From NCBI GenBank assembly GCA_964405805.1, contig CAYOPE010000015.1, positions 1 to 20,952 on the forward strand: 20,952 bases of DNA, written 5' to 3'. The notes under the pieces are model-generated. The model saw only the letters and a program-made list of their open reading frames with translations. It searched no databases and was not told where the DNA came from. Every line of letters begins with the position of its first letter. The first letter of the stretch is position 1. The DNA comes from CAYOPE01 sp964405805. Lineage in GTDB: Bacteria; Patescibacteriota; Doudnabacteria; UBA920; O2-02-FULL-48-8. Shown here one piece after another: positions 7,067 through 13,155 of the stretch. Position numbers and translations under genes: made by a program.

Positions 7067-7603
7067 ATGACAGAAGCAGAACTCAAACACTATCTCAAGC
7101 AGTCGCAGTCTGGTGACCAGGATGCTTTTGGCCAGATTTACGATTCTTTTTCTCAGAAGCTCTACCGCTTCATCTACTTCCGTGTCGGACACCGCGAGGT
7201 GGCCGAAGACGTTCTTTCTGACACTTTTGTCAAAGCCTGGCAGAAGATCAATCAGATCAACTCGCCCGAAGCTCTCTCAGGCTGGCTGTACCAGATTGCA
7301 AAAAATAATATCATTGATTATTACAGACTAAAAAAAGAGCTTGTCCCTTTAACTGAAGTCGAAGAGATTCTCGAAGATGAAGTTAACCCGGTGGAAACAG
7401 CCAACCTCAGCCTGCAGCAGAAAAAAATCCTAGAAGTTCTAGATGAACTAACCACTGAACAACAAGAAGTCATCAAGTATCGATTTTTCGAAGATTTATC
7501 AAACGAAGAGATCGCCTATGTCATGGGCAAATCCGAAGGCGCGATCCGAGTCATCCAGCATAGAGCGATCGCAGAACTAAAAAAACTACTTAACGCCAAA
7601 TGA
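7067..7603 (+). CDS. ECF-type RNA polymerase sigma factor
   Basis: A 178-residue two-domain sigma-70 family protein of the extracytoplasmic-function class. Region 2 spans about residues 18-90: FGQIYDSFSQKLYRFIYFRV, then VAEDVLSDTFVKAWQ, which binds core polymerase and the -10, and LSGWLYQIAKNNIIDYYR. Region 4 spans about 118-174, with the helix-turn-helix LSNEEIAYVMGKSEGAIRVIQHRAIAEL contacting the -35. Regions 1 and 3 are absent, as expected. The stop TGA overlaps the ATG of the next gene (ATGA), so it is translationally coupled to a membrane protein that probably holds it inactive. It would redirect RNA polymerase in response to an envelope signal; the regulon is unknown. Confidence 0.93.
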   Translation: MTEAELKHYLKQSQSGDQDAFGQIYDSFSQKLYRFIYFRVGHREVAEDVLSDTFVKAWQKINQINSPEALSGWLYQIAKNNIIDYYRLKKELVPLTEVEEILEDEVNPVETANLSLQQKKILEVLDELTTEQQEVIKYRFFEDLSNEEIAYVMGKSEGAIRVIQHRAIAELKKLLNAK

Positions 7604-8547
7604 AGCAGAATCAAGACTACGAAAAACTAATCGAAGAAATGATCCAAGCCGCGAAAACCAACGGCGATCTTTCTGCGTACAAAAAAAATCGGACTCTATC
7701 GCCTTTGACTAGCGTGATCGCCAAACTAAACAGCTTGCCCAAAACTCAAGTGCCGTCTATAGACTTCATGCGCATAAAAAATCAAATGCTGGATCGTATA
7801 TCTGTGCCCAAGATGGAAGAGAAGCAATCAAGCTGGATTGGTATGGCTTCTTGGGGTCAAATTTTACGCCTGGGCGCTGGCATTATCGGCAGTCTCGTGA
7901 TTGTACTCAGTTTGGCACTTGGCACTGCTGTGGCTGCTTTAAATAGTGTGCCTGGAGAAGTGATTTATCCTTTAAAAAAGGTAGTAGAAAACATTGAGCT
8001 CAAACTTGCTCCAGCAAACGACAAGACCAATCTCCAGATTAAATTTGCAAACAACCGAATTGACGAAGTAGCGCAAGTGATTCAACAACAGCAAGACGGC
8101 CAAATCTCAGCCCAAGCTGCTAAGAAGATCGTTGCTGCTGCTGTGAGAGATTTGAAAACCTCAGCTGCTGCAGCTCCGAAGTCGAGCAACCAGCTAAGCG
8201 ATCTGTCTGCTAAACTAAAAATTGCTTCTATCCGGAGCGAGGGCGAAGTGAAGATTGAACTTGAGCAAGCGATCAAAGACATCTCTACTCCAGCTGACAA
8301 CAATGCTGTTTCTGCTCAGGGCAAAATCACAGCAATCAGTGAAACCGCAGTTAGTATCGGCTCTGTAAAATTTCTGCTTACGAAAGACACTAAATTTGTA
8401 AACATCGATGACGGTAAACTGGCTGTGGATCAGTTAGTTGACATCGAGGGAATTATTAAAGATAATAAGACATATGCTCTGACGATCAGTTTGATCGTCG
8501 ACGCTACCCAAACCCCAGCTACTCCTGCCCCTTCCGCTACACAGTAA
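7600..8547 (+). CDS. DUF5667-type membrane protein, likely anti-sigma partner
   Basis: A 315-residue protein with an 85-residue cytoplasmic N-terminal part, one transmembrane helix (about 90-113, ILRLGAGIIGSLVIVLSLALGTAVAAL) and an outside region. That region opens with VPGEVIYPLKKVVENIELKLAP, the signature of DUF5667. Gln/Ala-rich helices follow (to about 235), then a small beta domain resembling DUF5666 (GKITAISETAVSIGSVKFLLT...DIEGIIKDNKTYALTI) and a Pro/Thr-rich tail. It overlaps the sigma factor gene by four bases. Overlap, membrane topology and cytoplasmic N-terminus make it the probable anti-sigma factor, but the N-terminal region has no zinc-binding HxxxCxxC motif, so the sigma-binding mode would differ from classical ZAS proteins. 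That role is inference. Confidence 0.82.
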   Translation: MKQNQDYEKLIEEMIQAAKTNGDLSAYKKNRTLSPLTSVIAKLNSLPKTQVPSIDFMRIKNQMLDRISVPKMEEKQSSWIGMASWGQILRLGAGIIGSLVIVLSLALGTAVAALNSVPGEVIYPLKKVVENIELKLAPANDKTNLQIKFANNRIDEVAQVIQQQQDGQISAQAAKKIVAAAVRDLKTSAAAAPKSSNQLSDLSAKLKIASIRSEGEVKIELEQAIKDISTPADNNAVSAQGKITAISETAVSIGSVKFLLTKDTKFVNIDDGKLAVDQLVDIEGIIKDNKTYALTISLIVDATQTPATPAPSATQ

Positions 8548-8607
8548 GTTTACTCACCTTTCCAGCCCACTTTTAAACAAAAAGGCTGACACTCATATGA
8601 AGAAAAA

Positions 8608-8629
8608 CCGCGGCTAGCCCGCGGCTTTT
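8608..8629 (+). terminator. Intrinsic terminator of the sigma operon
   Basis: CCGCGG (8608-8613), loop CTAGC, CCGCGG (8619-8624), then CTTTT. It stands about 60 bases after the stop of the DUF5667 gene; the stretch between holds nothing I recognise. Confidence 0.8.
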
Positions 8630-8646
8630 CTTATCTTACAAAAAAA

Positions 8647-8655
8647 TGGTAAAAT
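8647..8655 (+). promoter_or_regulatory. Extended -10 promoter of tRNA-Ser(UGA)
   Basis: TGGTAAAAT (8647-8655) is an extended -10 thirteen bases before the mature tRNA. The same nonamer recurs at 11485-11493 and, on the minus strand, at 6739-6747. The -35 would fall in the T-run of the preceding terminator and is poor. Confidence 0.55.
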
Positions 8656-8668
8656 AACTAAGCATTAA

Positions 8669-8758
8669 GGTGGGGTCGCATAGTGGTTTAGTGCACCGGT
8701 CTTGAAAACCGGAGTCGATTAACGTCGACCGCGAGTTCGAATCTCGCCCCCACCGCCA
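8669..8758 (+). tRNA. tRNA-Ser(UGA) with encoded CCA
   Basis: Acceptor stem GGTGGGG/CCCCACC (8748-8754), discriminator G and encoded CCA. The anticodon loop CTTGAAA, closed by CCGGT/ACCGG, carries TGA at 8703-8705. The long variable arm (GTCGATTAACGTCGAC) marks a class II tRNA. The next coding sequence starts only six bases behind the CCA, so 3' processing of the tRNA would release an mRNA with an almost absent leader. Confidence 0.96.
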
Positions 8759-8764
8759 AAAATT

Positions 8765-9253
8765 ATGCCAAACAAAAATACTCAAAAAATACCCGAAGAA
8801 ATCGTCTGGAAAACTGTTAATTACATACAACACGACCGGTCGTCGACTTGGTATCTAATTTTTGGTTTAATCTCTTTGGGTTTGATTGTTTTCGGAATTT
8901 TTACCAAAAGCATTTTGACAGTTATAACTTTCGTGGCTGTGATCGCATCTGTACTGACTTTAAATTATCAAACTCCCAGAACTCTTACATGTAAAGCGAC
9001 GAAGACTGGTATTTCTTATGGCCGTACACTTTTCCCGTACAAAATTATCAAAACTTTCTGGATTCTTTACCACCCACCCGAGATCAGAACATTAAATTTT
9101 GAAACCACTGCCTACCTGAATAACCGAATTACGATCCAGCTAGAAAACCAAGACCCTGTCGAACTACAAGCTTTCCTAAATCAGTATTTGCGAGAAGATC
9201 TAGACCGCGAAGAATCGCTCACTGAAACCCTGGTCAGAAATCTTAAAATTTGA
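8765..9253 (+). CDS. Small membrane protein with two transmembrane segments
   Basis: A 162-residue protein. Residues 1-27 are polar; two closely spaced hydrophobic helices follow (WYLIFGLISLGLIVFGIF and ILTVITFVAVIASVLTLNY), and then an approximately 100-residue beta-rich cytoplasmic domain (ISYGRTLFPYKIIKTFWILY ... NNRITIQLENQDPVELQAFLNQYL). This layout resembles small bacterial PH-like membrane proteins, but I cannot assign a family. ATG 8765 lies six bases after tRNA-Ser(UGA) and has no Shine-Dalgarno; cotranscription with the tRNA is likely. The promoter of tRNA-Arg lies over its last codons. Function unknown. Confidence 0.8.
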   Translation: MPNKNTQKIPEEIVWKTVNYIQHDRSSTWYLIFGLISLGLIVFGIFTKSILTVITFVAVIASVLTLNYQTPRTLTCKATKTGISYGRTLFPYKIIKTFWILYHPPEIRTLNFETTAYLNNRITIQLENQDPVELQAFLNQYLREDLDREESLTETLVRNLKI

Positions 9254-9259
9254 TAGAAT
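9231..9259 (+). promoter_or_regulatory. Promoter of tRNA-Arg(GCG)
   Basis: TGGTCA (9231-9236), 17-bp spacer, TAGAAT (9254-9259) preceded by TGA as a TGn extension. It overlaps the end of the upstream coding sequence and lies 12 bases before the tRNA. Confidence 0.55.
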
Positions 9260-9271
9260 AGACTACTATCT

Positions 9272-9346
9272 GCTTCCGTCGTTCAATGGATAGGACGCAA
9301 GCTTGCGGAGCTTGTAATGTAGGTTCGATTCCTACCGGGAGCACCA
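9272..9346 (+). tRNA. tRNA-Arg(GCG) with encoded CCA
   Basis: Acceptor stem GCTTCCG/CGGGAGC (9336-9342, one G-U pair), discriminator A and encoded CCA. The D arm is GTTC/GGAC. The anticodon arm CAAGC-TTGCGGA-GCTTG puts GCG at 9305-9307, and the T arm is GTAGG-TTCGATT-CCTAC. A G at position 34 reads CGC and CGU directly; most bacteria use ACG edited to inosine for these codons. Its last 20 bases recur at 9483-9502. Confidence 0.93.
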
Positions 9347-9502
9347 AGAATATAGAATAATTTAACGTCCGAATCGAACGGGCAGAAGCGAGACAAGACA
9401 TCAGTCGCAGTCGAGCGTCGATGGACGCGACCATTGAAGCGTCCAGCGCTGCCCTGTACATGAGCGCTTCAGCGCGAATCGAGATTCCTACCGGGAGCAC
9501 CA
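9327..9502 (+). repeat. Direct repeat of the tRNA-Arg 3' end enclosing a 136-bp insert
   Basis: The 20-mer GATTCCTACCGGGAGCACCA at the end of tRNA-Arg (9327-9346) recurs exactly at 9483-9502, six bases before the recG start. The 136 bases between (9347-9482) have no ORF of note but several potential stems: GGACGC/GCGTCC (9423-9428/9439-9444), AGCGCT/AGCGCT (9445-9450/9463-9468) and a longer-range GGGCAG/CTGCCC (9380-9385/9449-9454). A 3'-tRNA duplication with an intact tRNA upstream is the signature left by site-specific integration at a tRNA gene. No integrase is present, so this would be a remnant or a tiny non-autonomous element. Confidence 0.75.
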
Positions 9503-9508
9503 TATAAA

Positions 9509-11473
9509 ATGTTTGAACTGAATACGCCCGTAGAAAAACTTTACTTGGTGGGTCCGGCGCGCGCTAAGCTTTTTAAAAATCTTGGCATTGAGACGCTGCA
9601 AGACCTGCTTTTTTATTTCCCTCGAGCGCATCAGGATCTGTCACAATTCACGGCCATCAGCGAGCTGAAACCTGGGATGACAGCCAATATCAAAGCGAAA
9701 ATCTTGGATGTCAAAAGTTTTCGTACCAAAGTACGAAAATTTACGCTCACGCAAGCGCTGATTGAAGACGACAGTGGCAGCATTGTTTGTGTGTGGTTTA
9801 ACCAGCCTTTTCTTTCGAAGGTTTTGAAAAAAAACGAAACTTTCATCTTCTCGGGTCGAGTCGGAATCACTAAAAACAAGCTGCAACTCCAAAACCCAGT
9901 TTATGAGCAGGAGCGGAGCGAGCAAATCCATACTTCTCGCCTGGTTCCTCTTTATTCTCTAACTGCTAATCTCACACAGAAACAACTACGGTATATTATC
10001 AAAACTTATCTTGATAAAACTTTTTTTGACGAATACTTACCGAAAGACATCATCACGGCCGAAAAGTTACTCAGTGAAGACGAGGCCATAAAAACTTTTC
10101 ACTTCCCTGCTGATGAGGCATCTTTACAAGCTGCTCAGAATAGACTTGCATTTGATGAAATTTTTCAGACACAGCTGCGCGTACTTGAATATAAAAAATC
10201 CCGTGAAGAAAAGCATGGCCTGAAAATCGATACAGATATCGATTTGAGATCAGTGATGGAAACCTTGCCTTTCCAGCTTACCGCAGGCCAAAAACAAGCG
10301 CTACAGGAAATTCTCAGCGACTTTAGAAAGCCTTTTCCTGCCAATCGCCTGCTCGAAGGGGATGTGGGCAGTGGTAAAACTGTGATCGCGATGCTGGCCA
10401 TGTATGTAGTGGCCAAAAATAATCTACAATCAGTCCTGCTGGCTCCCACAGAAATCCTAGCTCAACAGCACTTTCTCAAACTCCGTCAATTTTTCGAAGA
10501 AAAAAATATCAGTGTAGCGCTGCGAACTTCTAGTAACAAAATGCAGCCAGCCACGATCACTATTGGCACTCACGCTTTACTTGAAAAAAATGTGAAGTTT
10601 AGCAAACTCGGCCTGGTGGTGATCGACGAACAACACCGTTTTGGAGTAGAACAAAGATCTATCCTCAAACAAATCAGCAATGCGCACCTGCTGACCATGA
10701 GCGCGACACCCATCCCCAGAACTCTGGCTCTGACTCTTTATGGCGACCTGGATTTGTCTAGACTGAAAGAATTGCCCGCCGGCAGACAAAAGATTGTCAC
10801 CAAAATTGTGGCTGAAGAAAACCGCACTAAAGCTTATGAATTTATCAGCAAACAAATCCAATCTGGTCGCCAAGTCTTCGTCATCTGTCCTCTGATAGAA
10901 GAGTCTGACAAATTGGGAGTGAAGTCAGCGACTACAGAACACAAAAAACTGGCCAATGAAATTTTCCCGCAATTCACAGTAGGTCTCCTTCACGGCCGAC
11001 TCTCAGCAAAAGAAAAAGAGCAGGTCATGGCAGCCTTTTCCGATAACGAAATCGAAATTTTGGTTTCCACTTCTGTAGTCGAAGTTGGAGTCGATGTACC
11101 GAACGCTACAGTCATGATGATCGAGGGCGCGGATCGGTTTGGGCTAGCGCAGCTTCACCAGTTCCGCGGCCGTGTAGGAAGGTCTGAGCACAAATCCTAC
11201 TGTTTTCTGTTCTCTGACGACCCACAGATTCTGCAAAACCCACGATTGCAAGCTTTGGTAGAAAGCTCTGATGGCTTTGAGCTGGCTGAAAAAGATTTAC
11301 TAATCCGCGGCTCAGGCGAGCTTTACGGGACCAAGCAGTCCGGTTATGATTTTAAAATTGCCAATCTAAACAATCTGGATCTTGTCGAAAAATCCAGAAG
11401 TTACGCTGAAAAACTTTTGGCTGACGGAGTCAAGCTAGACATTCGTAGACAGTCGATCATGCATTTGGAATAA
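9509..11473 (+). CDS. recG: ATP-dependent DNA helicase RecG
   Basis: RecG remodels stalled replication forks and branch-migrates Holliday junctions. At 654 residues this is near full length for compact RecG proteins. The N-terminal wedge/OB domain (about 55-145) includes the typical SGRVG turn. The helicase core has Walker A EGDVGSGKT (about 283-291), LLAPTEILAQQH, DEQHRFG (373-379) and SATPIPRTLA (398-407). The second core domain has LLHGRLSAKEKEQVM, STSVVEVGVDVPNAT and QFRGRVGR (551-558). The C-terminal part keeps the family stretch GFELAEKDLLIRGSGELYGTKQSG. ATG 9509 has no Shine-Dalgarno and stands six bases behind the duplicated tRNA-Arg 3' end, so its transcript is probably shared with the tRNA. 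Confidence 0.97.
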   Translation: MFELNTPVEKLYLVGPARAKLFKNLGIETLQDLLFYFPRAHQDLSQFTAISELKPGMTANIKAKILDVKSFRTKVRKFTLTQALIEDDSGSIVCVWFNQPFLSKVLKKNETFIFSGRVGITKNKLQLQNPVYEQERSEQIHTSRLVPLYSLTANLTQKQLRYIIKTYLDKTFFDEYLPKDIITAEKLLSEDEAIKTFHFPADEASLQAAQNRLAFDEIFQTQLRVLEYKKSREEKHGLKIDTDIDLRSVMETLPFQLTAGQKQALQEILSDFRKPFPANRLLEGDVGSGKTVIAMLAMYVVAKNNLQSVLLAPTEILAQQHFLKLRQFFEEKNISVALRTSSNKMQPATITIGTHALLEKNVKFSKLGLVVIDEQHRFGVEQRSILKQISNAHLLTMSATPIPRTLALTLYGDLDLSRLKELPAGRQKIVTKIVAEENRTKAYEFISKQIQSGRQVFVICPLIEESDKLGVKSATTEHKKLANEIFPQFTVGLLHGRLSAKEKEQVMAAFSDNEIEILVSTSVVEVGVDVPNATVMMIEGADRFGLAQLHQFRGRVGRSEHKSYCFLFSDDPQILQNPRLQALVESSDGFELAEKDLLIRGSGELYGTKQSGYDFKIANLNNLDLVEKSRSYAEKLLADGVKLDIRRQSIMHLE

Positions 11474-11493
11474 CCACTCTTATGTGGTAAAAT
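11465..11493 (+). promoter_or_regulatory. Promoter of the GC-rich cassette
   Basis: TTGGAA (11465-11470), 17-bp spacer, TAAAAT (11488-11493) with TGG directly before it. It overlaps the last codons of recG and would start an RNA near 11500, giving a leader of about 40 bases to the first ATG and about 105 to the 94-residue gene. Confidence 0.7.
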
Positions 11494-11525
11494 TATTTTA
11501 TTCACCCGTACCGTCCCACATCATC

Positions 11526-11555
11526 AAGGAGGTTTATTTTATGTGCAGCCCGTAA
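11526..11555 (+). CDS. Four-codon leader ORF (MCSP) with a consensus Shine-Dalgarno
   Basis: AAGGAGGT (11526-11533), close to perfect complementarity to the 16S rRNA tail, stands seven bases before ATG 11541, but the frame holds only Met-Cys-Ser-Pro before TAA 11553-11555. The stop lies inside a small hairpin, GCCC-GTAA-GGGC, with a GNRA-type tetraloop. A strong initiation site on a tiny ORF, upstream of a real gene with its own Shine-Dalgarno, suggests a leader peptide or a ribosome standby site. Peptide production is not shown. Confidence 0.45.
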   Translation, partial: KEVYFMCSP

Positions 11556-11604
11556 GGGCAACTGAGGTCGTCCTATCAACGTTGGTCGTTCGTCGGAGGA
11601 ATCG

Positions 11605-11889
11605 ATGTCGAACCCGCAAGAAGTCTGTCCGTTCTGCCACTGCCAGTTCGCCCTCAAAGACATGGACCGCGTGTCGCTCAAGCGGCTCCTCCCGCCCGAT
11701 CTCGCCCAAACCCTTCGTGGCGAGGGACCTCCGGTTCACCGAGCGCACTACCTCGGCGCCAACCTCGAACGTCGACTGAAGGTCTTGGCAGCGGCACTCG
11801 CCGCTGAACAAGCTCAGATCACGGACTCGAGGCCGATGTTCGAGCGAGTGAAGGACGGTCCGAGCTTTGCTCTTCCGTTGAACCCTTAA
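11605..11889 (+). CDS. Small protein with Cys-Pro-Phe-Cys-His-Cys motif, unknown function (94 aa)
   Basis: A 94-residue protein begins MSNPQEVCPFCHCQF; the CPFCHC cluster (residues 8-13) could bind a metal or be redox active, but no second cysteine pair is present. The rest is Arg/Leu/Ala-rich and helical (LERRLKVLAAALAAEQAQI), with a Pro-rich C-terminus ending LPLNP. The start is set by GGAGGA four bases before ATG 11605, and GGAGGAATCGATG is almost identical to the lipoprotein start at 3718-3730. I counted 42 G+C in bases 11701-11760 against 26 in recG bases 11401-11460, so composition is strongly unlike its surroundings. It has its own promoter and terminators. The mixed codon usage suggests horizontal origin. 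No family recognised. Confidence 0.68.
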   Translation: MSNPQEVCPFCHCQFALKDMDRVSLKRLLPPDLAQTLRGEGPPVHRAHYLGANLERRLKVLAAALAAEQAQITDSRPMFERVKDGPSFALPLNP

Positions 11890-12022
11890 AGGACTAAACC
11901 ACAGCAAAAGGGGCGCAGTGTGAATGCTGTGCTTTAGATTTTTAAGGGTGTTGCCTAACGAGAGAGAACGACCTCACCTCCCGATCACACAGGGAAGGAC
12001 TCGGCTCTCATCCAAGGGCAAC
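11882..12022 (+). other. Long structured 3' region behind the small Cys protein
   Basis: Two long inverted repeats follow one another. The first covers the stop codon of the 94-residue gene: ACCCTTAA/TTAAGGGT (11882-11889/11942-11949), then CTAAA/TTTAG (11894-11898/11933-11937) and CACAGC/GCTGTG (11900-11905/11926-11931). The second pairs GTTGCC with GGCAAC (11950-11955/12017-12022) and GAGAG with CTCTC (11960-11964/12005-12009). Neither is followed by a T-run, so they are not terminators. They may stabilise the mRNA or be part of a non-coding RNA. Confidence 0.55.
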
Positions 12023-12078
12023 CCGGGCGGTCCAGCTTGCAGCAGCTCACTGCTGCTCCCGGCAGCCTGCCCGGTCTT
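12023..12078 (+). terminator. Long hairpin with T-rich end, first of two tandem terminators
   Basis: The outer stem CCGGGC/GCCCGG (12023-12028/12069-12074) encloses an inner perfect stem GCAGCAG-CTCA-CTGCTGC (12039-12056). TCTTTT follows directly. Together with the next hairpin it would stop transcription of the GC-rich cassette. Confidence 0.6.
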
Positions 12079-12083
12079 TTCTC

Positions 12084-12116
12084 GCCGCTTGACGTGCAAA
12101 CGTCGAGCGGCTTTTT
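12084..12116 (+). terminator. Strong intrinsic terminator of the GC-rich cassette
   Basis: GCCGCT and AGCGGC plus GACGT and ACGTC form a 12-bp stem with one mismatch and a GCAA loop, followed by TTTTT. The T-run reaches into the stop codon of the convergent propeller gene. On the opposite strand no T-run follows, so it serves the plus strand. Confidence 0.88.
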
Positions 12117-13146
12117 ATTTGCTTATCATATAAAGCTTACCGTCAGTATTGTTTACAAAATACAAATTGTCTCCTACCCAGAGCAAACTCCGAACATACA
12201 CTGACTGGTCTGGCTCAAGAATGGTTTCTTGTTTCAGAGTCGACAGATCAATCTTTACAAACAGATCACCACTGCGGTCTTTTTTCGAAACTGCAGCATA
12301 AAGTGTCTTGCCTTCGTTATCAAAAATAATTTTTTCTAGGCTGGTACTCAAGTTCAGATCTGTAGCTTGCTTATTAGTAAAATCATACAAATAGACTTTC
12401 GGATAAGCCGTGATGTCTCTTTGGGTAAACAGAAAGCGATTAGTGCCTGGCAACCATAGCGCACCAGTATTTTTGCCGGAACTGATGATAGTGCTGATTT
12501 CTTTAGTTTCCAAATCCGCAAGATAAATTTTGTTTGTATCCCCTTCGAAGTCCTGTCGATACATGAGCACTGATTTATTATCAGAGCCTGCCTTGAGTAC
12601 TAGATCAGACCAGAAGACATCTTTGATATTCTGAAAACCCGTGCTATCCGCATTGGCTAATACTAGCTGCTGGTGGATATTATCAGAAGATTTCCAAATA
12701 TAAACTACACGCTTCGAATCCGGAAGCCAGTCCAGGCTCTGAATATTGTTAGGCAAGTTTACGTAAACTTTCTTGCTACTATCGTAGTAGTTTTTTACCT
12801 GATCTACACCTGATCCACTGATAGCGATGAAGTCCGAACCAGACTTGGGCCACATTACATTATTAATTTTATTTGACATGGAGGGTAGTGGAAATTCGGA
12901 CAGGCCAGTCCCATCATTTGCAACTCGAAATAGTCTGCCTTCAGCATTAAAATACCAGATTGCAGAGCCATCCAGTGAAGCAATGGGTGAAATGATCGGC
13001 TCATCAAGAACTTTTTTTATCTGTGGCGCTGTTACCACTGGCTGCTTGGACTGCTTCTGTTTCTGGACCGCCAAAAATAATAACGTTGCCACGCCTGCGA
13101 GGACCAAAATCACACAAAGTATTAAAATTATAATTTTTTTGTTCAT
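12115..13146 (-). CDS. Membrane-anchored beta-propeller (TolB/WD40-like) protein
   Basis: A 343-residue protein with one N-terminal anchor (about 5-27, IIILILCVILVLAGVATLLFLAV), a basic linker, and a series of beta-propeller blades of the TolB/WD40-like type. Blade motifs recur at about 45-residue intervals: SPIASLDGSAIWYFNAEGRLFRV, IQSLDWLPDSKRVVYIW, GALWLPGTNRFLFTQRD, EKIIFDNEGKTLYAAVSK, and SLLWVGDNLYFVNNTDGKLYMI. The propeller lies outside the membrane and would be a protein-interaction platform. It is the last gene of the secretion operon, nine bases behind the peptidase, so a role in assembling or regulating the envelope complex is plausible but inferred. No Shine-Dalgarno is obvious. 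Confidence 0.78.
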   Translation of the reverse strand: MNKKIIILILCVILVLAGVATLLFLAVQKQKQSKQPVVTAPQIKKVLDEPIISPIASLDGSAIWYFNAEGRLFRVANDGTGLSEFPLPSMSNKINNVMWPKSGSDFIAISGSGVDQVKNYYDSSKKVYVNLPNNIQSLDWLPDSKRVVYIWKSSDNIHQQLVLANADSTGFQNIKDVFWSDLVLKAGSDNKSVLMYRQDFEGDTNKIYLADLETKEISTIISSGKNTGALWLPGTNRFLFTQRDITAYPKVYLYDFTNKQATDLNLSTSLEKIIFDNEGKTLYAAVSKKDRSGDLFVKIDLSTLKQETILEPDQSVYVRSLLWVGDNLYFVNNTDGKLYMISK

Positions 13147-13155
13147 ATTTCTAAA

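Noticed and set aside
9347..9482. Complete mobile element with integrase between tRNA-Arg and recG
   Set aside because: The insert is only 136 bases and codes no recombinase; only a remnant or non-autonomous unit is possible.
9243..9503. An 86-codon minus-strand ORF across tRNA-Arg and the insert, with a repeated VLPVGI motif
   Set aside because: It is the reverse complement of the tRNA; its internal repeat simply mirrors the duplicated tRNA 3' end. Such ORFs are a known annotation artefact.
11539..11907. A 122-codon antisense ORF and a 78-codon plus-strand ORF (GTG 11543) in the GC-rich cassette
   Set aside because: Both are long because GC-rich DNA has few stops. The antisense one has no start signal; the GTG one is Arg/Ser/Thr-rich and out of frame with the gene that has its own Shine-Dalgarno at 11595.
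11494..12116. RNase P RNA, tmRNA or SRP RNA as an explanation for the structured GC-rich unit
   Set aside because: I looked for the conserved RNase P core, the tRNA-like 3' end of tmRNA and the SRP domain IV loop, and saw none of them.
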